Positions 1 through 9,384 of a stretch of 35,459 nt of DNA are shown in pieces. The notes beneath the pieces are model-generated. The model was not told the origin of the DNA and ran no database searches. It saw nothing but the letters and a program-made list of their open reading frames with translations. A program made the translations under genes and the position numbers. The number at the start of each line of letters is the position of its first letter. The first letter of the stretch is position 1. This DNA is from Chloroflexota bacterium (GTDB taxonomy: Bacteria > Chloroflexota > Dehalococcoidia > Lucifugimonadales > Lucifugimonadaceae): NCBI GenBank assembly GCA_018649665.1, contig JABIHL010000146.1, positions 1 through 35,459 on the forward strand. Reading direction: 5' to 3'.

Positions 1-40
1 CTTTTTCGCCCGCTTGGTGTCTTTATGGTGTCAATCACAG

Positions 41-70
41 AGAAGCCCTCACATCTCTGTGAGGGCTTCT
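41..70. terminator. Perfect 12-bp inverted repeat (AGAAGCCCTCAC-atctct-GTGAGGGCTTCT), downstream of the minus-strand tRNA; possible transcript end or processing hairpin
   Basis: Exact inverted repeat read in sequence; no T-tract on either side, so canonical rho-independent function is uncertain. Confidence 0.45.
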
Positions 71-88
71 GAGTTCAGCTTGAACTGG

Positions 89-160
<72 letters not shown>

Positions 161-204
161 TCGCGACGGACGACAGGACCGACGTCAACCAATCCCCGCC
201 CCAC

Positions 205-1206
205 CTACTGATTATTCGCGCCTGCCCTCAGATCGGCCAGCACCTCTTGGATCTCGTCGTATCGCACGGCACGATTGTCTGAACTAATCACAGTGCTTTT
301 CTGGATGATCGTCCCGATTAAATCGCCGTCTATATCGAACAGTCCACCACCGCTCATACCGTTCGTAGCCTCGGCGTTAAAGCCGAACGTCGAAACATCG
401 CCCGGCACGACGTTCCACCATGTTGAAATGTGACCAAAGCTGGTCATTGGAACCGTGTTCGAAACCGGTGTTACGTACCCGATTGCAATGACCGGACTTC
501 CGATTAACCCGTTCGACGTCCACTCAGTTCCATCCCAGGTCGAACCTTCTGAAATCTCAGCTATCGACTCTCCCCCTGTTGATGAAAACGTCAGCAACGC
601 CAAGTCGCGAGTTTTGTCCCAACCTTTGACGACTGCGTTGACCAAACCAACTCCAGGTATCGAAGCCTGAACAAGAGATTTACCAGTAATTACGTGCTCG
701 GCGGTTAGCAATTCGCCAGCACCGATCACCACTGCCGACCCCGTCGCTTCGCCTGCATCGATCCAAACGACGTGATCTTTGATGCTCGCTTCGTCGAGGA
801 ACAGTTCGTGGTAATCGCCACCACTGACTCCTGCAGGGCCGATCGGACCGGCGATACCAGCGTCACCAGCCTGCCCTTTGGGTCCTATTGCCCCTTTCTC
901 GCCAGCAGGCCCGGTTTCACCTTGTGGGCCTGTCTCTCCGATGACGCCTGCTTCGCCTTGAGGTCCATCGGGACCGATTTCGCCCTGAGGACCAATAGGA
1001 CCAGTCGATCCCTCAGGCCCGGTAAGACCAGTTGCACCAGCAGGACCAGCAATTCCTTGACCACCTTGTGGACCAGGGTTGCCTTGAATTCCCGCGGGAC
1101 CAACCGCCCCCTGACACGCGACAAGACCTACAAAAACTGTGAGAACGAGAGCCACTGAAATAAGGAGTTTCATAGTGTTCCTAAATTGCCAAAAATATGC
1201 CCTCAT
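205..1206 (-). CDS. Putative lipoprotein with collagen-like (Gly-X-Y)n region and C-terminal trypsin-like serine protease domain
   Basis: N-terminal hydrophobic stretch with lipobox-like LVAC, 32 consecutive GXY triplets, then protease motifs TAEHVIT, TRDLALL and GMSGGGLFD consistent with a His/Asp/Ser triad; an internal start at MKLL is possible. Confidence 0.85.
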   Translation of the reverse strand: MRAYFWQFRNTMKLLISVALVLTVFVGLVACQGAVGPAGIQGNPGPQGGQGIAGPAGATGLTGPEGSTGPIGPQGEIGPDGPQGEAGVIGETGPQGETGPAGEKGAIGPKGQAGDAGIAGPIGPAGVSGGDYHELFLDEASIKDHVVWIDAGEATGSAVVIGAGELLTAEHVITGKSLVQASIPGVGLVNAVVKGWDKTRDLALLTFSSTGGESIAEISEGSTWDGTEWTSNGLIGSPVIAIGYVTPVSNTVPMTSFGHISTWWNVVPGDVSTFGFNAEATNGMSGGGLFDIDGDLIGTIIQKSTVISSDNRAVRYDEIQEVLADLRAGANNQ

Positions 1207-1331
1207 AACGTAACACCGCGAACATTACGATGATGCTTGCTTCAGATGATCGCAGCGTCGTTCAAGACATTCGACTCATGTTTACTTACGCTCGTACCCC
1301 ACTCGATGGGTTCCTGCCCTAAAATCGTCCG

Positions 1332-1877
1332 ATGCCTAAAAATACGAACTTATTCTGGGTCGATCTCGAAATGACAGGACTCGGCGACGAGCAAGTCATT
1401 GTCGAAATCGCCTCGCTTGTGACCGACGCCGATCTCAACGTTCTCGCCGAAGGGCCAGAACTCGCCATTCACCGAACGCCTGAAGAGATGGCTCGAATGG
1501 AAGATTGGCCTGCGAAGCAGCACAAAAAGTCTGGACTTCTCGACCGAATCGAGGCTTCAGAAATAGATATCGCAGAAGCCGAACGCCAAACGCTAGAGTT
1601 TTTGAAGAAATGGACCGAAAAGGGCAAAGCACCACTTTGCGGAAATTCCATATGGGTCGACCGTCGGTTCCTGCACAAAGAAATGCCGACTCTCGAAGAC
1701 TACCTTCACTACCGAATGGTCGATGTGTCGTCATTCAAAGAGGTTGTTGAACGGTGGTACCCGAAAACGCTGCGCCCACCTTCCAAGAAGGGCACGCATC
1801 TAGCGATGAACGACGTCAAAGAAAGCGTCGAAGAATTGAAGTGGTACCGAGAGAACGTGTTTAAAGGCACGGACTAA
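1332..1877 (+). CDS. orn: Oligoribonuclease (DEDDh 3'-5' exonuclease)
   Basis: LFWVDLEMTGL N-terminal exonuclease motif, NSIWVDRRFLHKEMP and MVDVSSFKEVVERWYP typical of Orn; 181 aa. Confidence 0.93.
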   Translation: MPKNTNLFWVDLEMTGLGDEQVIVEIASLVTDADLNVLAEGPELAIHRTPEEMARMEDWPAKQHKKSGLLDRIEASEIDIAEAERQTLEFLKKWTEKGKAPLCGNSIWVDRRFLHKEMPTLEDYLHYRMVDVSSFKEVVERWYPKTLRPPSKKGTHLAMNDVKESVEELKWYRENVFKGTD

Positions 1878-2020
1878 GAGAAATCAACCTTCCGTTTCGC
1901 CTCTTATTCCATCGGGCGAGCGCCGAATTACCAACGGGATTATCACGCCTTAAGTTCGAATTAGTTACTTCGTGACCGCATACTCCGCTCAGTACTCAGG
2001 AAAACCCAGCGGGGTTCACA

Positions 2021-2707
2021 ATGCCCATGATCGTACCGACAACGTCCACAAAGGACTGGCAACGGCTTGCTCGTAGCCATGGGAAGGTGTGGCGACGCGG
2101 GTTCAGGATTATGAGCCTAGCCAACCACTGGCAAGGTGCTCCTGGCTTTCCTGCGGATGTGGAGCGGATGTTCAAGTCGGCCCGCAACACAGCAGTCAAC
2201 GATGCCGAGATTTTACTGAGTACTCCCGAGTACGAAACACAACTTCCTGCCAACGGCGGGCCTGCATTCGCCGATCTGTTCGTACTAGCAAAGTCCAGTT
2301 CTGGGCTAATGACAATGGTTGTTGAAAGCAGGGTCAACGAACCATTCGATTCTCCTTTCAACGCATTGCGGTGGAGGCAGGGCGACGTGATCGATGATCG
2401 AACGAGTTTGGCGGGACTGTCAGACATCCTTGAAATTACGGTCGGTGATGCCTCATCTACTCGGTATCAACTGTTAAACAGAACAGCATCAGTGCTGATC
2501 GAAGCAGAGAGATACTCGGCGACTACCGCAGTCATGCTGGTGCATTCATTCAGCGCTGATGGAGATTTATTTGAGGACTACGAGGCGTTCGGTGCTGCAA
2601 TGGGTGTTTCTGTTGAGCGCGGACAGCTTATGGATGTAGGCATCCGGTTTGGTCACCGACTACTACTCGGTTGGCTTACAAGTCCGGTGACGCAAGAGCC
2701 GCAGTAA
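2021..2707 (+). CDS. Uncharacterised protein resembling the DUF6946 family
   Basis: Long ORF; 'VPTTSTKDWQRL...W..G' and 'ADLFVLAKSSSGLMTMVVESRVNEPF' resemble DUF6946-type proteins from memory. Confidence 0.7.
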   Translation: MPMIVPTTSTKDWQRLARSHGKVWRRGFRIMSLANHWQGAPGFPADVERMFKSARNTAVNDAEILLSTPEYETQLPANGGPAFADLFVLAKSSSGLMTMVVESRVNEPFDSPFNALRWRQGDVIDDRTSLAGLSDILEITVGDASSTRYQLLNRTASVLIEAERYSATTAVMLVHSFSADGDLFEDYEAFGAAMGVSVERGQLMDVGIRFGHRLLLGWLTSPVTQEPQ

Positions 2708-2818
2708 GGCTCTTAATTTGCCCTACAACTTTCGACATCTGCAGCAACTGCAACCGGCAAGTAATCCTTATAGCCGAATAACTGCTCTCAATAGAGAATA
2801 TTCGCTTCCATCCGCTCC

Positions 2819-3583
2819 CTACTGAACCGAATAACCGCCATCAATCGGAATCGATACGCCTGAAACAAACTGCGAGGCGTCTGATGCGAGGAATATCGCT
2901 GTTCCTGCCAAGTCCTGCGGCTGACCCCAACGTCCTGCCGGTGTACGACCTTCGATAGCCGCATACCGATCTGGAAATAGTCGACCAAATTCGTCGGTCA
3001 TCTCGGTCACAATCCAACCCGGCAGAATTGCATTTATCTGAACGTTGTACTTGGCGTAAGCGATAGCGCAGCTCTTTGTGTACTGCACAACCCCTCCTTT
3101 GCTCGCAGCGTAAGCGGGAGCGTACGGTGAACCAAATATCGACATCATGGAGCCAATGTTGATGATCTTACCGCCGCCACGAGTCTTCATCAGCGGGAAC
3201 GCCAGCGATGTGACGCTGTGCATGCTCGTCAGGTTGGTGTCGATGACATCTTGCCAATCTTCTTCTGAGAGAAGGTGAGGTTCGTCAGCACGTTTGTTTG
3301 TCCCAGCGTTGTTTACCACGATGTCCAACCCGCCAAACTTCTCGACAGTCGCATCAAGAGCAGCCTGAATTGATTTTCTATCCGTCACATCACACTGAAC
3401 AGCGAGAACTTTGTCGCCACCGCCAGCAGCGGCTATTTCAGCAACTGCGGCATCGAGCTTCGAAACTGTTCGAGCAGCCAACACAACCGAAGCACCCTGA
3501 TCGACAAAACCTTTCGCCATACCCAAACCAATTCCGCCGTTGCCACCAGTTACGAACGCTACTTTGCCATCTAAATTGAACAT
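2819..3583 (-). CDS. SDR family oxidoreductase
   Basis: TGGNGGIG cofactor motif, NNAG, YAASKGG catalytic region, C-terminal SGVSIPIDGGYSVQ; start chosen at MFNLDGK preceded by AGGAAAA. Confidence 0.92.
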   Translation of the reverse strand: MFNLDGKVAFVTGGNGGIGLGMAKGFVDQGASVVLAARTVSKLDAAVAEIAAAGGGDKVLAVQCDVTDRKSIQAALDATVEKFGGLDIVVNNAGTNKRADEPHLLSEEDWQDVIDTNLTSMHSVTSLAFPLMKTRGGGKIINIGSMMSIFGSPYAPAYAASKGGVVQYTKSCAIAYAKYNVQINAILPGWIVTEMTDEFGRLFPDRYAAIEGRTPAGRWGQPQDLAGTAIFLASDASQFVSGVSIPIDGGYSVQ

Positions 3584-3633
3584 GCTAATTTTCCTTTTCT
3601 GCCGGGCGTGCCTTCGCACTTGGGCAGATATCT

Positions 3634-3670
3634 ACCCTCCCTCTAGCTCCCTCCCGAAGGAGGGAGAACC
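3634..3670 (-). repeat. Copy of dispersed hairpin repeat (CTCCCTCC-ttcg-GGAGGGAG-CTAGAGGGAGGG)
   Basis: Reverse complement ggttctccctccttcgggagggagctagagggaggg; same architecture as repeats at 16251, 27080, 27203 and 28937. Confidence 0.7.
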
Positions 3671-3901
3671 GTCGAAGCGCCCATCGTAAGTCAAACAACT
3701 TAGGAGGGAGAGTCCGCCTCGGATGCCCGGAGCAACGCACGGATTATCTCAGACACTTTTGATACTTGCTCTTCACAACACTGGATAACCAACCCTCCAT
3801 TTTTGGTAATAGAATTCCGGACGGTCAGTATCAATCTACTTTCATCAGCCTTATCGCAATCACCGGCATTTCATCAAAATGTCGACGCCACGTAGAAAAC
3901 T

Positions 3902-5131
3902 ATGCAATCTCTCCCGAATCCCAATGGCATGCCCGAAGCCCTCGAAGGCGTACGCGTTCTCGATTGTTCACAGATCCTCGCAGGCCCGTTCTGCAGCATG
4001 CTGCTCGCCGACATGGGCGCCGATGTGATCAAGATCGAAAAGCCGAACGGCGGAGACGACACCCGCCGTATGGGACCTCCATTTATCGATACTGAATCGG
4101 CTGCCTTTCTAGCGATGAACCGCAACAAACGCAGCATGGTGCTCAACTTCAAAGAGCCAGCGGGCGTCGAGGCGATGAAGAAGCTCGTCAAAGATGCTGA
4201 CATCGTTATAGAAAACTACCGCACTGGCGTGATGGAACGACTCGGACTCGGCTACGAAGACCTAAAAGCCATCAACCCCGGAATCATCTACTGCTCGGTC
4301 TCCGGGTTCGGTCGCACGGGTCCTTACGCCAAACGTGGCGGCTACGATCTGATTGCGCAAGGAATGAGCGGAATCATGAGCTTCACCGGCGTTCCGGGCA
4401 CTCCACCTGTGAAGGCAGGTGTGCCGATTGCCGATATGAACGCAGGAATGTTTTCCGTTTACGGCATCCTCACCGCCTATATCAACAAACTGAAAACGGG
4501 CAACGGCCAGTATCTCGAAATATCACTCCTCGAAGCAGCCCTCGCCTACACCGTTTGGGAGTCTGCCGGTTACTTTGCTACTGGTGAAGTGGCGGGTCCG
4601 CTCGGATCATCCCATCGCAATTCAGCGCCTTATCAAGCTCTAGAAACCAGCGATGGGCACATCATTGTCGGCGCACCGAACCAGCCGAACTGGGAACGAC
4701 TTGCAAAAGCGTTTGGCTGCGAAGAGCTCATCGCACGCGAAGAGTACAAAGACAACGCAGGTCGATTGGTTAATCGCGCCAAACTTGAAGAGGAACTGCA
4801 GTTAAGGACGACGACCAAAACCACAGACGAGTGGCTGGTTATTCTCGAAGAAGCAGGCGTTCCTGCGGGTCCGATTTTGAACATGGAGCAAATATGGGCC
4901 GATCCGCAAGTACAAGATCGAGGCATGGAAGCCGTTCTTGAACACCCAACTGCAGGCACTACTAAGAACATCGGTGTCGCTGCGAAGTTATACGGAACAC
5001 CCGGCAGAATTTCCGAACCCGCACCACTGCTCGGCCAGCACACCCGTGAAGTATTGACCGACGCGGGTTATTCCGAGGAAGAAATAGCGAATCTAGTCGA
5101 GTCGGGCGCGGCTGTAACTAACGATATTTAG
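3902..5131 (+). CDS. CaiB/BaiF family CoA-transferase
   Basis: LEGVRVLDCSQILAGPFCSMLLADMGADVIKIEKPNGGDDTR, NRNKRSMVLNFKEPAG, GYDLIAQGMSGIMSFTG. Confidence 0.95.
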   Translation: MQSLPNPNGMPEALEGVRVLDCSQILAGPFCSMLLADMGADVIKIEKPNGGDDTRRMGPPFIDTESAAFLAMNRNKRSMVLNFKEPAGVEAMKKLVKDADIVIENYRTGVMERLGLGYEDLKAINPGIIYCSVSGFGRTGPYAKRGGYDLIAQGMSGIMSFTGVPGTPPVKAGVPIADMNAGMFSVYGILTAYINKLKTGNGQYLEISLLEAALAYTVWESAGYFATGEVAGPLGSSHRNSAPYQALETSDGHIIVGAPNQPNWERLAKAFGCEELIAREEYKDNAGRLVNRAKLEEELQLRTTTKTTDEWLVILEEAGVPAGPILNMEQIWADPQVQDRGMEAVLEHPTAGTTKNIGVAAKLYGTPGRISEPAPLLGQHTREVLTDAGYSEEEIANLVESGAAVTNDI

Positions 5132-5166
5132 CCGGACACTTCTGAAAATGATCGGCTATCGTACCC

Positions 5167-7521
5167 CTACCGATTATCGAATGCGGCTCGCAAATAGTTC
5201 ACGAGGTGCCACATCTCGTCCTCCGATAAAACACCGTCTTGTCCCGGCATCCCAGACGCAGCGATCCCATCTCGAATGAACTCGTACAGGATCGTGTCGC
5301 TGTGAAGAGGCACGTGAACGATCAAGTCTGCTGGCGGCTTCGGCAATCCCGCTCCTGATAGCCCATCACCTAGCCCGGCGACTCCGTGACAAGCAACGCA
5401 AGCAGTGGCGTAAACCGGCTCGCCAAGTGCAACCGATTCAGCAGTTGGAGGGAACGGATTACGAATGGTTTCCGGCAAGCCAACCCGTAACACCTGTACG
5501 TTCAGTACAAACAATAATCCAAGCACGGCTACGACAACCCCCGGTGCCATAAGACCTTTTTGTGCGCCAGCAGCTCCGAAAATCTTCGGCGCAACTTTGC
5601 CACGCATACCGAGCACAACGACTAATCCTCCGATGATTAGAAGCTGCAATCCGAACAGCAAGTTCGCCCTTTCGTTGTCGGGTTTTATCGTGCCGGCAGC
5701 CGTTGCAACCGACTGAGCATTGAAGCGGAACGCGGTACGTGAATCGAACGCATCGGGTCGCTGGACAACAACTTCAGCCTGATATTCGCCAGCGATATTA
5801 AGGCGAGTGTCGTTGAGACGCCAAATACCGGCACCGGTATCTTTCAGCGACACGAGAGGTTCACCGAGATCGTCATCGACGAACTTGAGCCGCACCCGCA
5901 CATCTACGGCGTTATCGATCATCTCACCGTTCGGCTTGGTCAACCTAACTATCACATCGTTAGATCCGACTTCGGCAGGATTGATCTTGATATCAAATTC
6001 CGTTCCTTCTGCCTGATCCTGATAAGTCACTTTATCTTCAGACCCAATTCCAGTTCGACCCGCGTACTGTCGAGCAGGCTCTAAGCTTGCCAGCCAACCA
6101 ACCGCAGCAAAAATCAGCACTGCGATAGCCGCCTCGATAACCAACGATCGACCAAGACGACGTTCTCCACCAATTCCTAAACTCTTGGCTAGCTTGAATC
6201 CGTTGTAAGCGGCGAATCCGAACAACGGAACGATTAGCGCCAACTTCCCAACCAAGAACCAGCCGTACGGAGTAGACACCGCGGCAGGAATTGTGACCTG
6301 CATGTAGCTAGAGAAAATTCCGGTAGTAACCAAAATTCCGGCACTCAACAAGCCGAGCACAGTGAATCTGGAGATCGTTGAATCGAGTAAATCGGAAACG
6401 TCCGAACTACCCAACTGCCTGATGAAAACAGGAACGGCGATTGCAAGATAAATCACGCCACCGAGCCAGACCATCGACGACACTAGGTGAACGAAGTCGG
6501 TAACGATAGCGAAGATTTTTATCTCAGACGGCGAAGCGGCGTTATGGCTGCTTGTGGCGACTAATCCGAGAAAAACCAACCCTAGAACTGCTGCCGCCTG
6601 AGCAAATATCGAATCTCCGAGAAGCGAACCTTCCTGATCGTACTGCTCGACCGATTCGTCTTCCTCGTTCTCGTCGTCAGCGGCAGCCGATCGCTTGGCG
6701 ACGAAATACAAAATACCGATCCCAATAACTGCGATCAGACGATACGTCCACAGCCGCCCCCATCCACTTTCCAACGCAATCGATTTAAGAACATCTGGGT
6801 CAGGAGCAAACGCCGAGTTGCCCGATAAAACGCTGGCTTGCTGAAGCAGTTGCCCAAGCATTGCGAGAATCAACACTGCAAGCGAAATAGTTGCGACTCT
6901 CGACCATGCCTTAGACGCAGCTACCCCTGCAACTTGCCAACTATCCTTTGACGACAAGCCGTAGACAACAGGGACACCGATAATCAATTCAAACGCTAGC
7001 CCACCAATGACGATTGCGGCACTGACAAATACAAGCCAGCGTAGCCAGGGATCGGCGACTGTCTGCAACAACGGCTGCTCAACTGCATCTATCTGTGCAC
7101 CAGCAGAAAGCGGTTCGCCAACAGCGAACACGAACGACCCGATGACTTTGTGTCCGTCGACCGATGAAAGGTTCTTCCAAATGACGGTGTAAGTGCCGTT
7201 AGGAAGTTCGGGTAGACCAACCGACATCGCTGAAGGCTCCGACGGATCACGGGCCGAATCATCAAGATCAACTCGCTCGGCAGCCGAGTTCAGTACGGTC
7301 ACAACGCTGAACGACTCTTCTATCGGCTCGCTGTACCAAATAACCACACGGTTAGGCGAAGTTTCGAGCTCGCTATTTGGCGAAGGTATCGAATTGATCT
7401 GGTTGGCGTGCGCATCTACGCTCTCGCTCGGATAAACGAACAAAACGAACATCGATACGAGGGCGACCAGACCAAGAAATGATCGAAAAACCAGCGAGTT
7501 ATTTTCAAGCAATCGACTCAA
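5167..7521 (-). CDS. CopC-CopD domain copper protein fused to C-terminal cytochrome c domain
   Basis: N-terminal CopC-like 'HANQINSIPSPNSELETSPNRVVIWYSEPIE', multi-TM CopD-like core, C-terminal haem motif CVACHG followed by a c-type fold. Confidence 0.85.
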   Translation of the reverse strand: MSRLLENNSLVFRSFLGLVALVSMFVLFVYPSESVDAHANQINSIPSPNSELETSPNRVVIWYSEPIEESFSVVTVLNSAAERVDLDDSARDPSEPSAMSVGLPELPNGTYTVIWKNLSSVDGHKVIGSFVFAVGEPLSAGAQIDAVEQPLLQTVADPWLRWLVFVSAAIVIGGLAFELIIGVPVVYGLSSKDSWQVAGVAASKAWSRVATISLAVLILAMLGQLLQQASVLSGNSAFAPDPDVLKSIALESGWGRLWTYRLIAVIGIGILYFVAKRSAAADDENEEDESVEQYDQEGSLLGDSIFAQAAAVLGLVFLGLVATSSHNAASPSEIKIFAIVTDFVHLVSSMVWLGGVIYLAIAVPVFIRQLGSSDVSDLLDSTISRFTVLGLLSAGILVTTGIFSSYMQVTIPAAVSTPYGWFLVGKLALIVPLFGFAAYNGFKLAKSLGIGGERRLGRSLVIEAAIAVLIFAAVGWLASLEPARQYAGRTGIGSEDKVTYQDQAEGTEFDIKINPAEVGSNDVIVRLTKPNGEMIDNAVDVRVRLKFVDDDLGEPLVSLKDTGAGIWRLNDTRLNIAGEYQAEVVVQRPDAFDSRTAFRFNAQSVATAAGTIKPDNERANLLFGLQLLIIGGLVVVLGMRGKVAPKIFGAAGAQKGLMAPGVVVAVLGLLFVLNVQVLRVGLPETIRNPFPPTAESVALGEPVYATACVACHGVAGLGDGLSGAGLPKPPADLIVHVPLHSDTILYEFIRDGIAASGMPGQDGVLSEDEMWHLVNYLRAAFDNR

Positions 7522-7703
7522 CGCTTACGTCGCACCTTCCTCTTTTTCCGTCGTTCTTCCTTGCCTTTACTAGCCTTCCATGAAAGGAATCCTAGTGCAA
7601 TTAAAAGCACACCGATCCCGCCAAAAATAATCGCCTCGTCGTACGACCCTCCAGCTCCATGGAGCAGCGGTAAACGAGCCATTTCGATCGGGATCGGTGT
7701 CAT
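7518..7703 (-). CDS. Small single-pass membrane protein with Lys/Arg-rich tail
   Basis: 61 aa; overlaps the start of the CopC/CopD gene by 4 nt and is co-oriented with the cluster. Confidence 0.6.
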   Translation of the reverse strand: MTPIPIEMARLPLLHGAGGSYDEAIIFGGIGVLLIALGFLSWKASKGKEERRKKRKVRRKR

Positions 7704-7723
7704 TTCAATCTCCTAGCGGTGAA

Positions 7724-8767
7724 CTACGCTTTTTTTCCCGAACGCTGGAATGCTAATCCACCCAGTACTAATCCAATAAGACCTAGAATCAATGCGACAA
7801 CCGCCAACGTGTTCGCGCTTGAGGCCGAATCCGCGGCATCTGAAGCATCTGTTCCGGCAGTGTTCGCAGCCTCCATAGCGCCGCGTGCAGCGTTCTCGGT
7901 CTCTCGAGGCGCTGCCAACTGCACCGGGAATTGAATCTCAGTAGCAGCTGTAACTTCGTCGAACGTCGTATTACTCGATTCGAAGCTCTCGTCGATTGCC
8001 TGACCTTCAATATCACCGAAGAATCGGAAGTTGTATGCACCGGGTGATGTCGGAATGAACTCCGACTTATACTGTCCCGGCGAGTTCCAAGCTTCTTTGA
8101 GATCCATTACTTGCGATACCGATGATGCAACGTGGGTTACATCAACTTGAAGCGTTGTGAGACCGGTAACAACATTCAATGCAGCAGGGGCGCCAGCTTC
8201 TGGAGTCACCTCACCAAGAGGGCCACTCATTACGACCGTTGGCTCGGTCATGTGGCTCTCGAATTTGACCGTCGTACCTGCCTGAATCATCAACATTGCT
8301 GGCACGAATCCGTTTTCGTGAATCTCAACGACAACTTCCGTCGCTGCCGGATTGTCGGGACCAATCATGATCGAACCTTGATTTTCAATTGGGTGCGCAT
8401 GGAACGGAACGGTTAGACCCTCGAATTCGTGACCGAAGGTGAATCCGTAGTCAGCACCAGCGGCTAATTCATCGACGAACACTCCACCATGCGAAACGAG
8501 ATCGATTTCTACAGCCATCCCGTCGTCCATAGACATATCCATGCCATCGTCGTGGGCGTGATCGTCTTCTTCAACGATTAGCGACGTCACCCGCAGTGAA
8601 ACCCCATTCAGCATTCCTTCGACAGCCGGTTCGTTTATGAATCCTACGACGAAGTTGTAATCGCCAACGTCTCGCCCCTCATGAGCGAGTACAGTGCCGG
8701 TTCCGAGCACCGCGAAAAGAACAGTAAGTAAAAGTGCGCCGCGTGTGCGCCAAGAAAACACAGACAT
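7724..8767 (-). CDS. Secreted, His/Met-containing protein with cupredoxin-like region and C-terminal TM helix
   Basis: Signal peptide MSVFSWRTRGALLLTVLFAVLGTGTVLA, DDHAHDDGMDMSMDDGM segment, VVVEIHENGFVPAMLMIQAGTTVKFES cupredoxin-like strand pattern; start at 8767 preceded by GGGAG. Confidence 0.75.
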   Translation of the reverse strand: MSVFSWRTRGALLLTVLFAVLGTGTVLAHEGRDVGDYNFVVGFINEPAVEGMLNGVSLRVTSLIVEEDDHAHDDGMDMSMDDGMAVEIDLVSHGGVFVDELAAGADYGFTFGHEFEGLTVPFHAHPIENQGSIMIGPDNPAATEVVVEIHENGFVPAMLMIQAGTTVKFESHMTEPTVVMSGPLGEVTPEAGAPAALNVVTGLTTLQVDVTHVASSVSQVMDLKEAWNSPGQYKSEFIPTSPGAYNFRFFGDIEGQAIDESFESSNTTFDEVTAATEIQFPVQLAAPRETENAARGAMEAANTAGTDASDAADSASSANTLAVVALILGLIGLVLGGLAFQRSGKKA

Positions 8768-8831
8768 ATATAACTCCCAACTATGAATCAATCTCAAATG
8801 AGTCGATTCGAATAAACCAAAAATTGCGTTG

Positions 8832-9248
8832 TTACACGCGTCGGGGTGGTCTATTCAGCGGAGTGATCGATTCATTGTCGGGGACAGTCAATTCTCCGGC
8901 CTGCATATCAATCATGTGCGTGTTGAAATTCGGCACTAGCAACTCGAGAGTCGCTCCGACCAGCGTTAGCGGGCCATAAGACCCCGTAACGGACGTGCTG
9001 GTGATAGACAAGCCATCACCGATGGATTCACCGGATGAGTGATCGTGGATAGCCAGTGAATGATCGTGGATATTCGTATCTTCTCCAACGAACACGTGAG
9101 CATGCGCAGGTGAACGATCAGCGTAGTGGTGGTCCATCGCCGGCCCCAAAACTGGCACCAATAACCCCAGCACCATTGCAAACGGTACAAGACTCATCCC
9201 AAACGAGAAAAACGTTCGTCCGAATCTATGTTTAGTTCGTATCGCCAA
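8832..9248 (-). CDS. Small secreted His-rich protein, probably part of the copper-type cluster
   Basis: Signal/anchor followed by HHYADRSPAHAHVFVGEDTNIHDHSLAIHDH; TTG start in the track. Confidence 0.6.
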   Translation of the reverse strand: MAIRTKHRFGRTFFSFGMSLVPFAMVLGLLVPVLGPAMDHHYADRSPAHAHVFVGEDTNIHDHSLAIHDHSSGESIGDGLSITSTSVTGSYGPLTLVGATLELLVPNFNTHMIDMQAGELTVPDNESITPLNRPPRRV

Positions 9249-9384
9249 AAACCTTCAGCCCATTTAGTCGTTACGATGGCGCTTCACGCACTCATCAGTG
9301 TACCGATTCGACTACCTAAGCATGTACGCTCTGTGTGCGCCCGAGCAACTACGCTGCATAAATATAAGGTGAGGATTCGAAGAC

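Noticed and set aside
455-670. Plus-strand ORF opposite the protease domain
   Set aside because: Antisense to a well-supported CDS with no recognisable domain.
772-1158. Plus-strand 128-aa ORF opposite the collagen-like region
   Set aside because: Shadow ORF produced by the Gly/Pro codon periodicity of the minus-strand GXY repeat.
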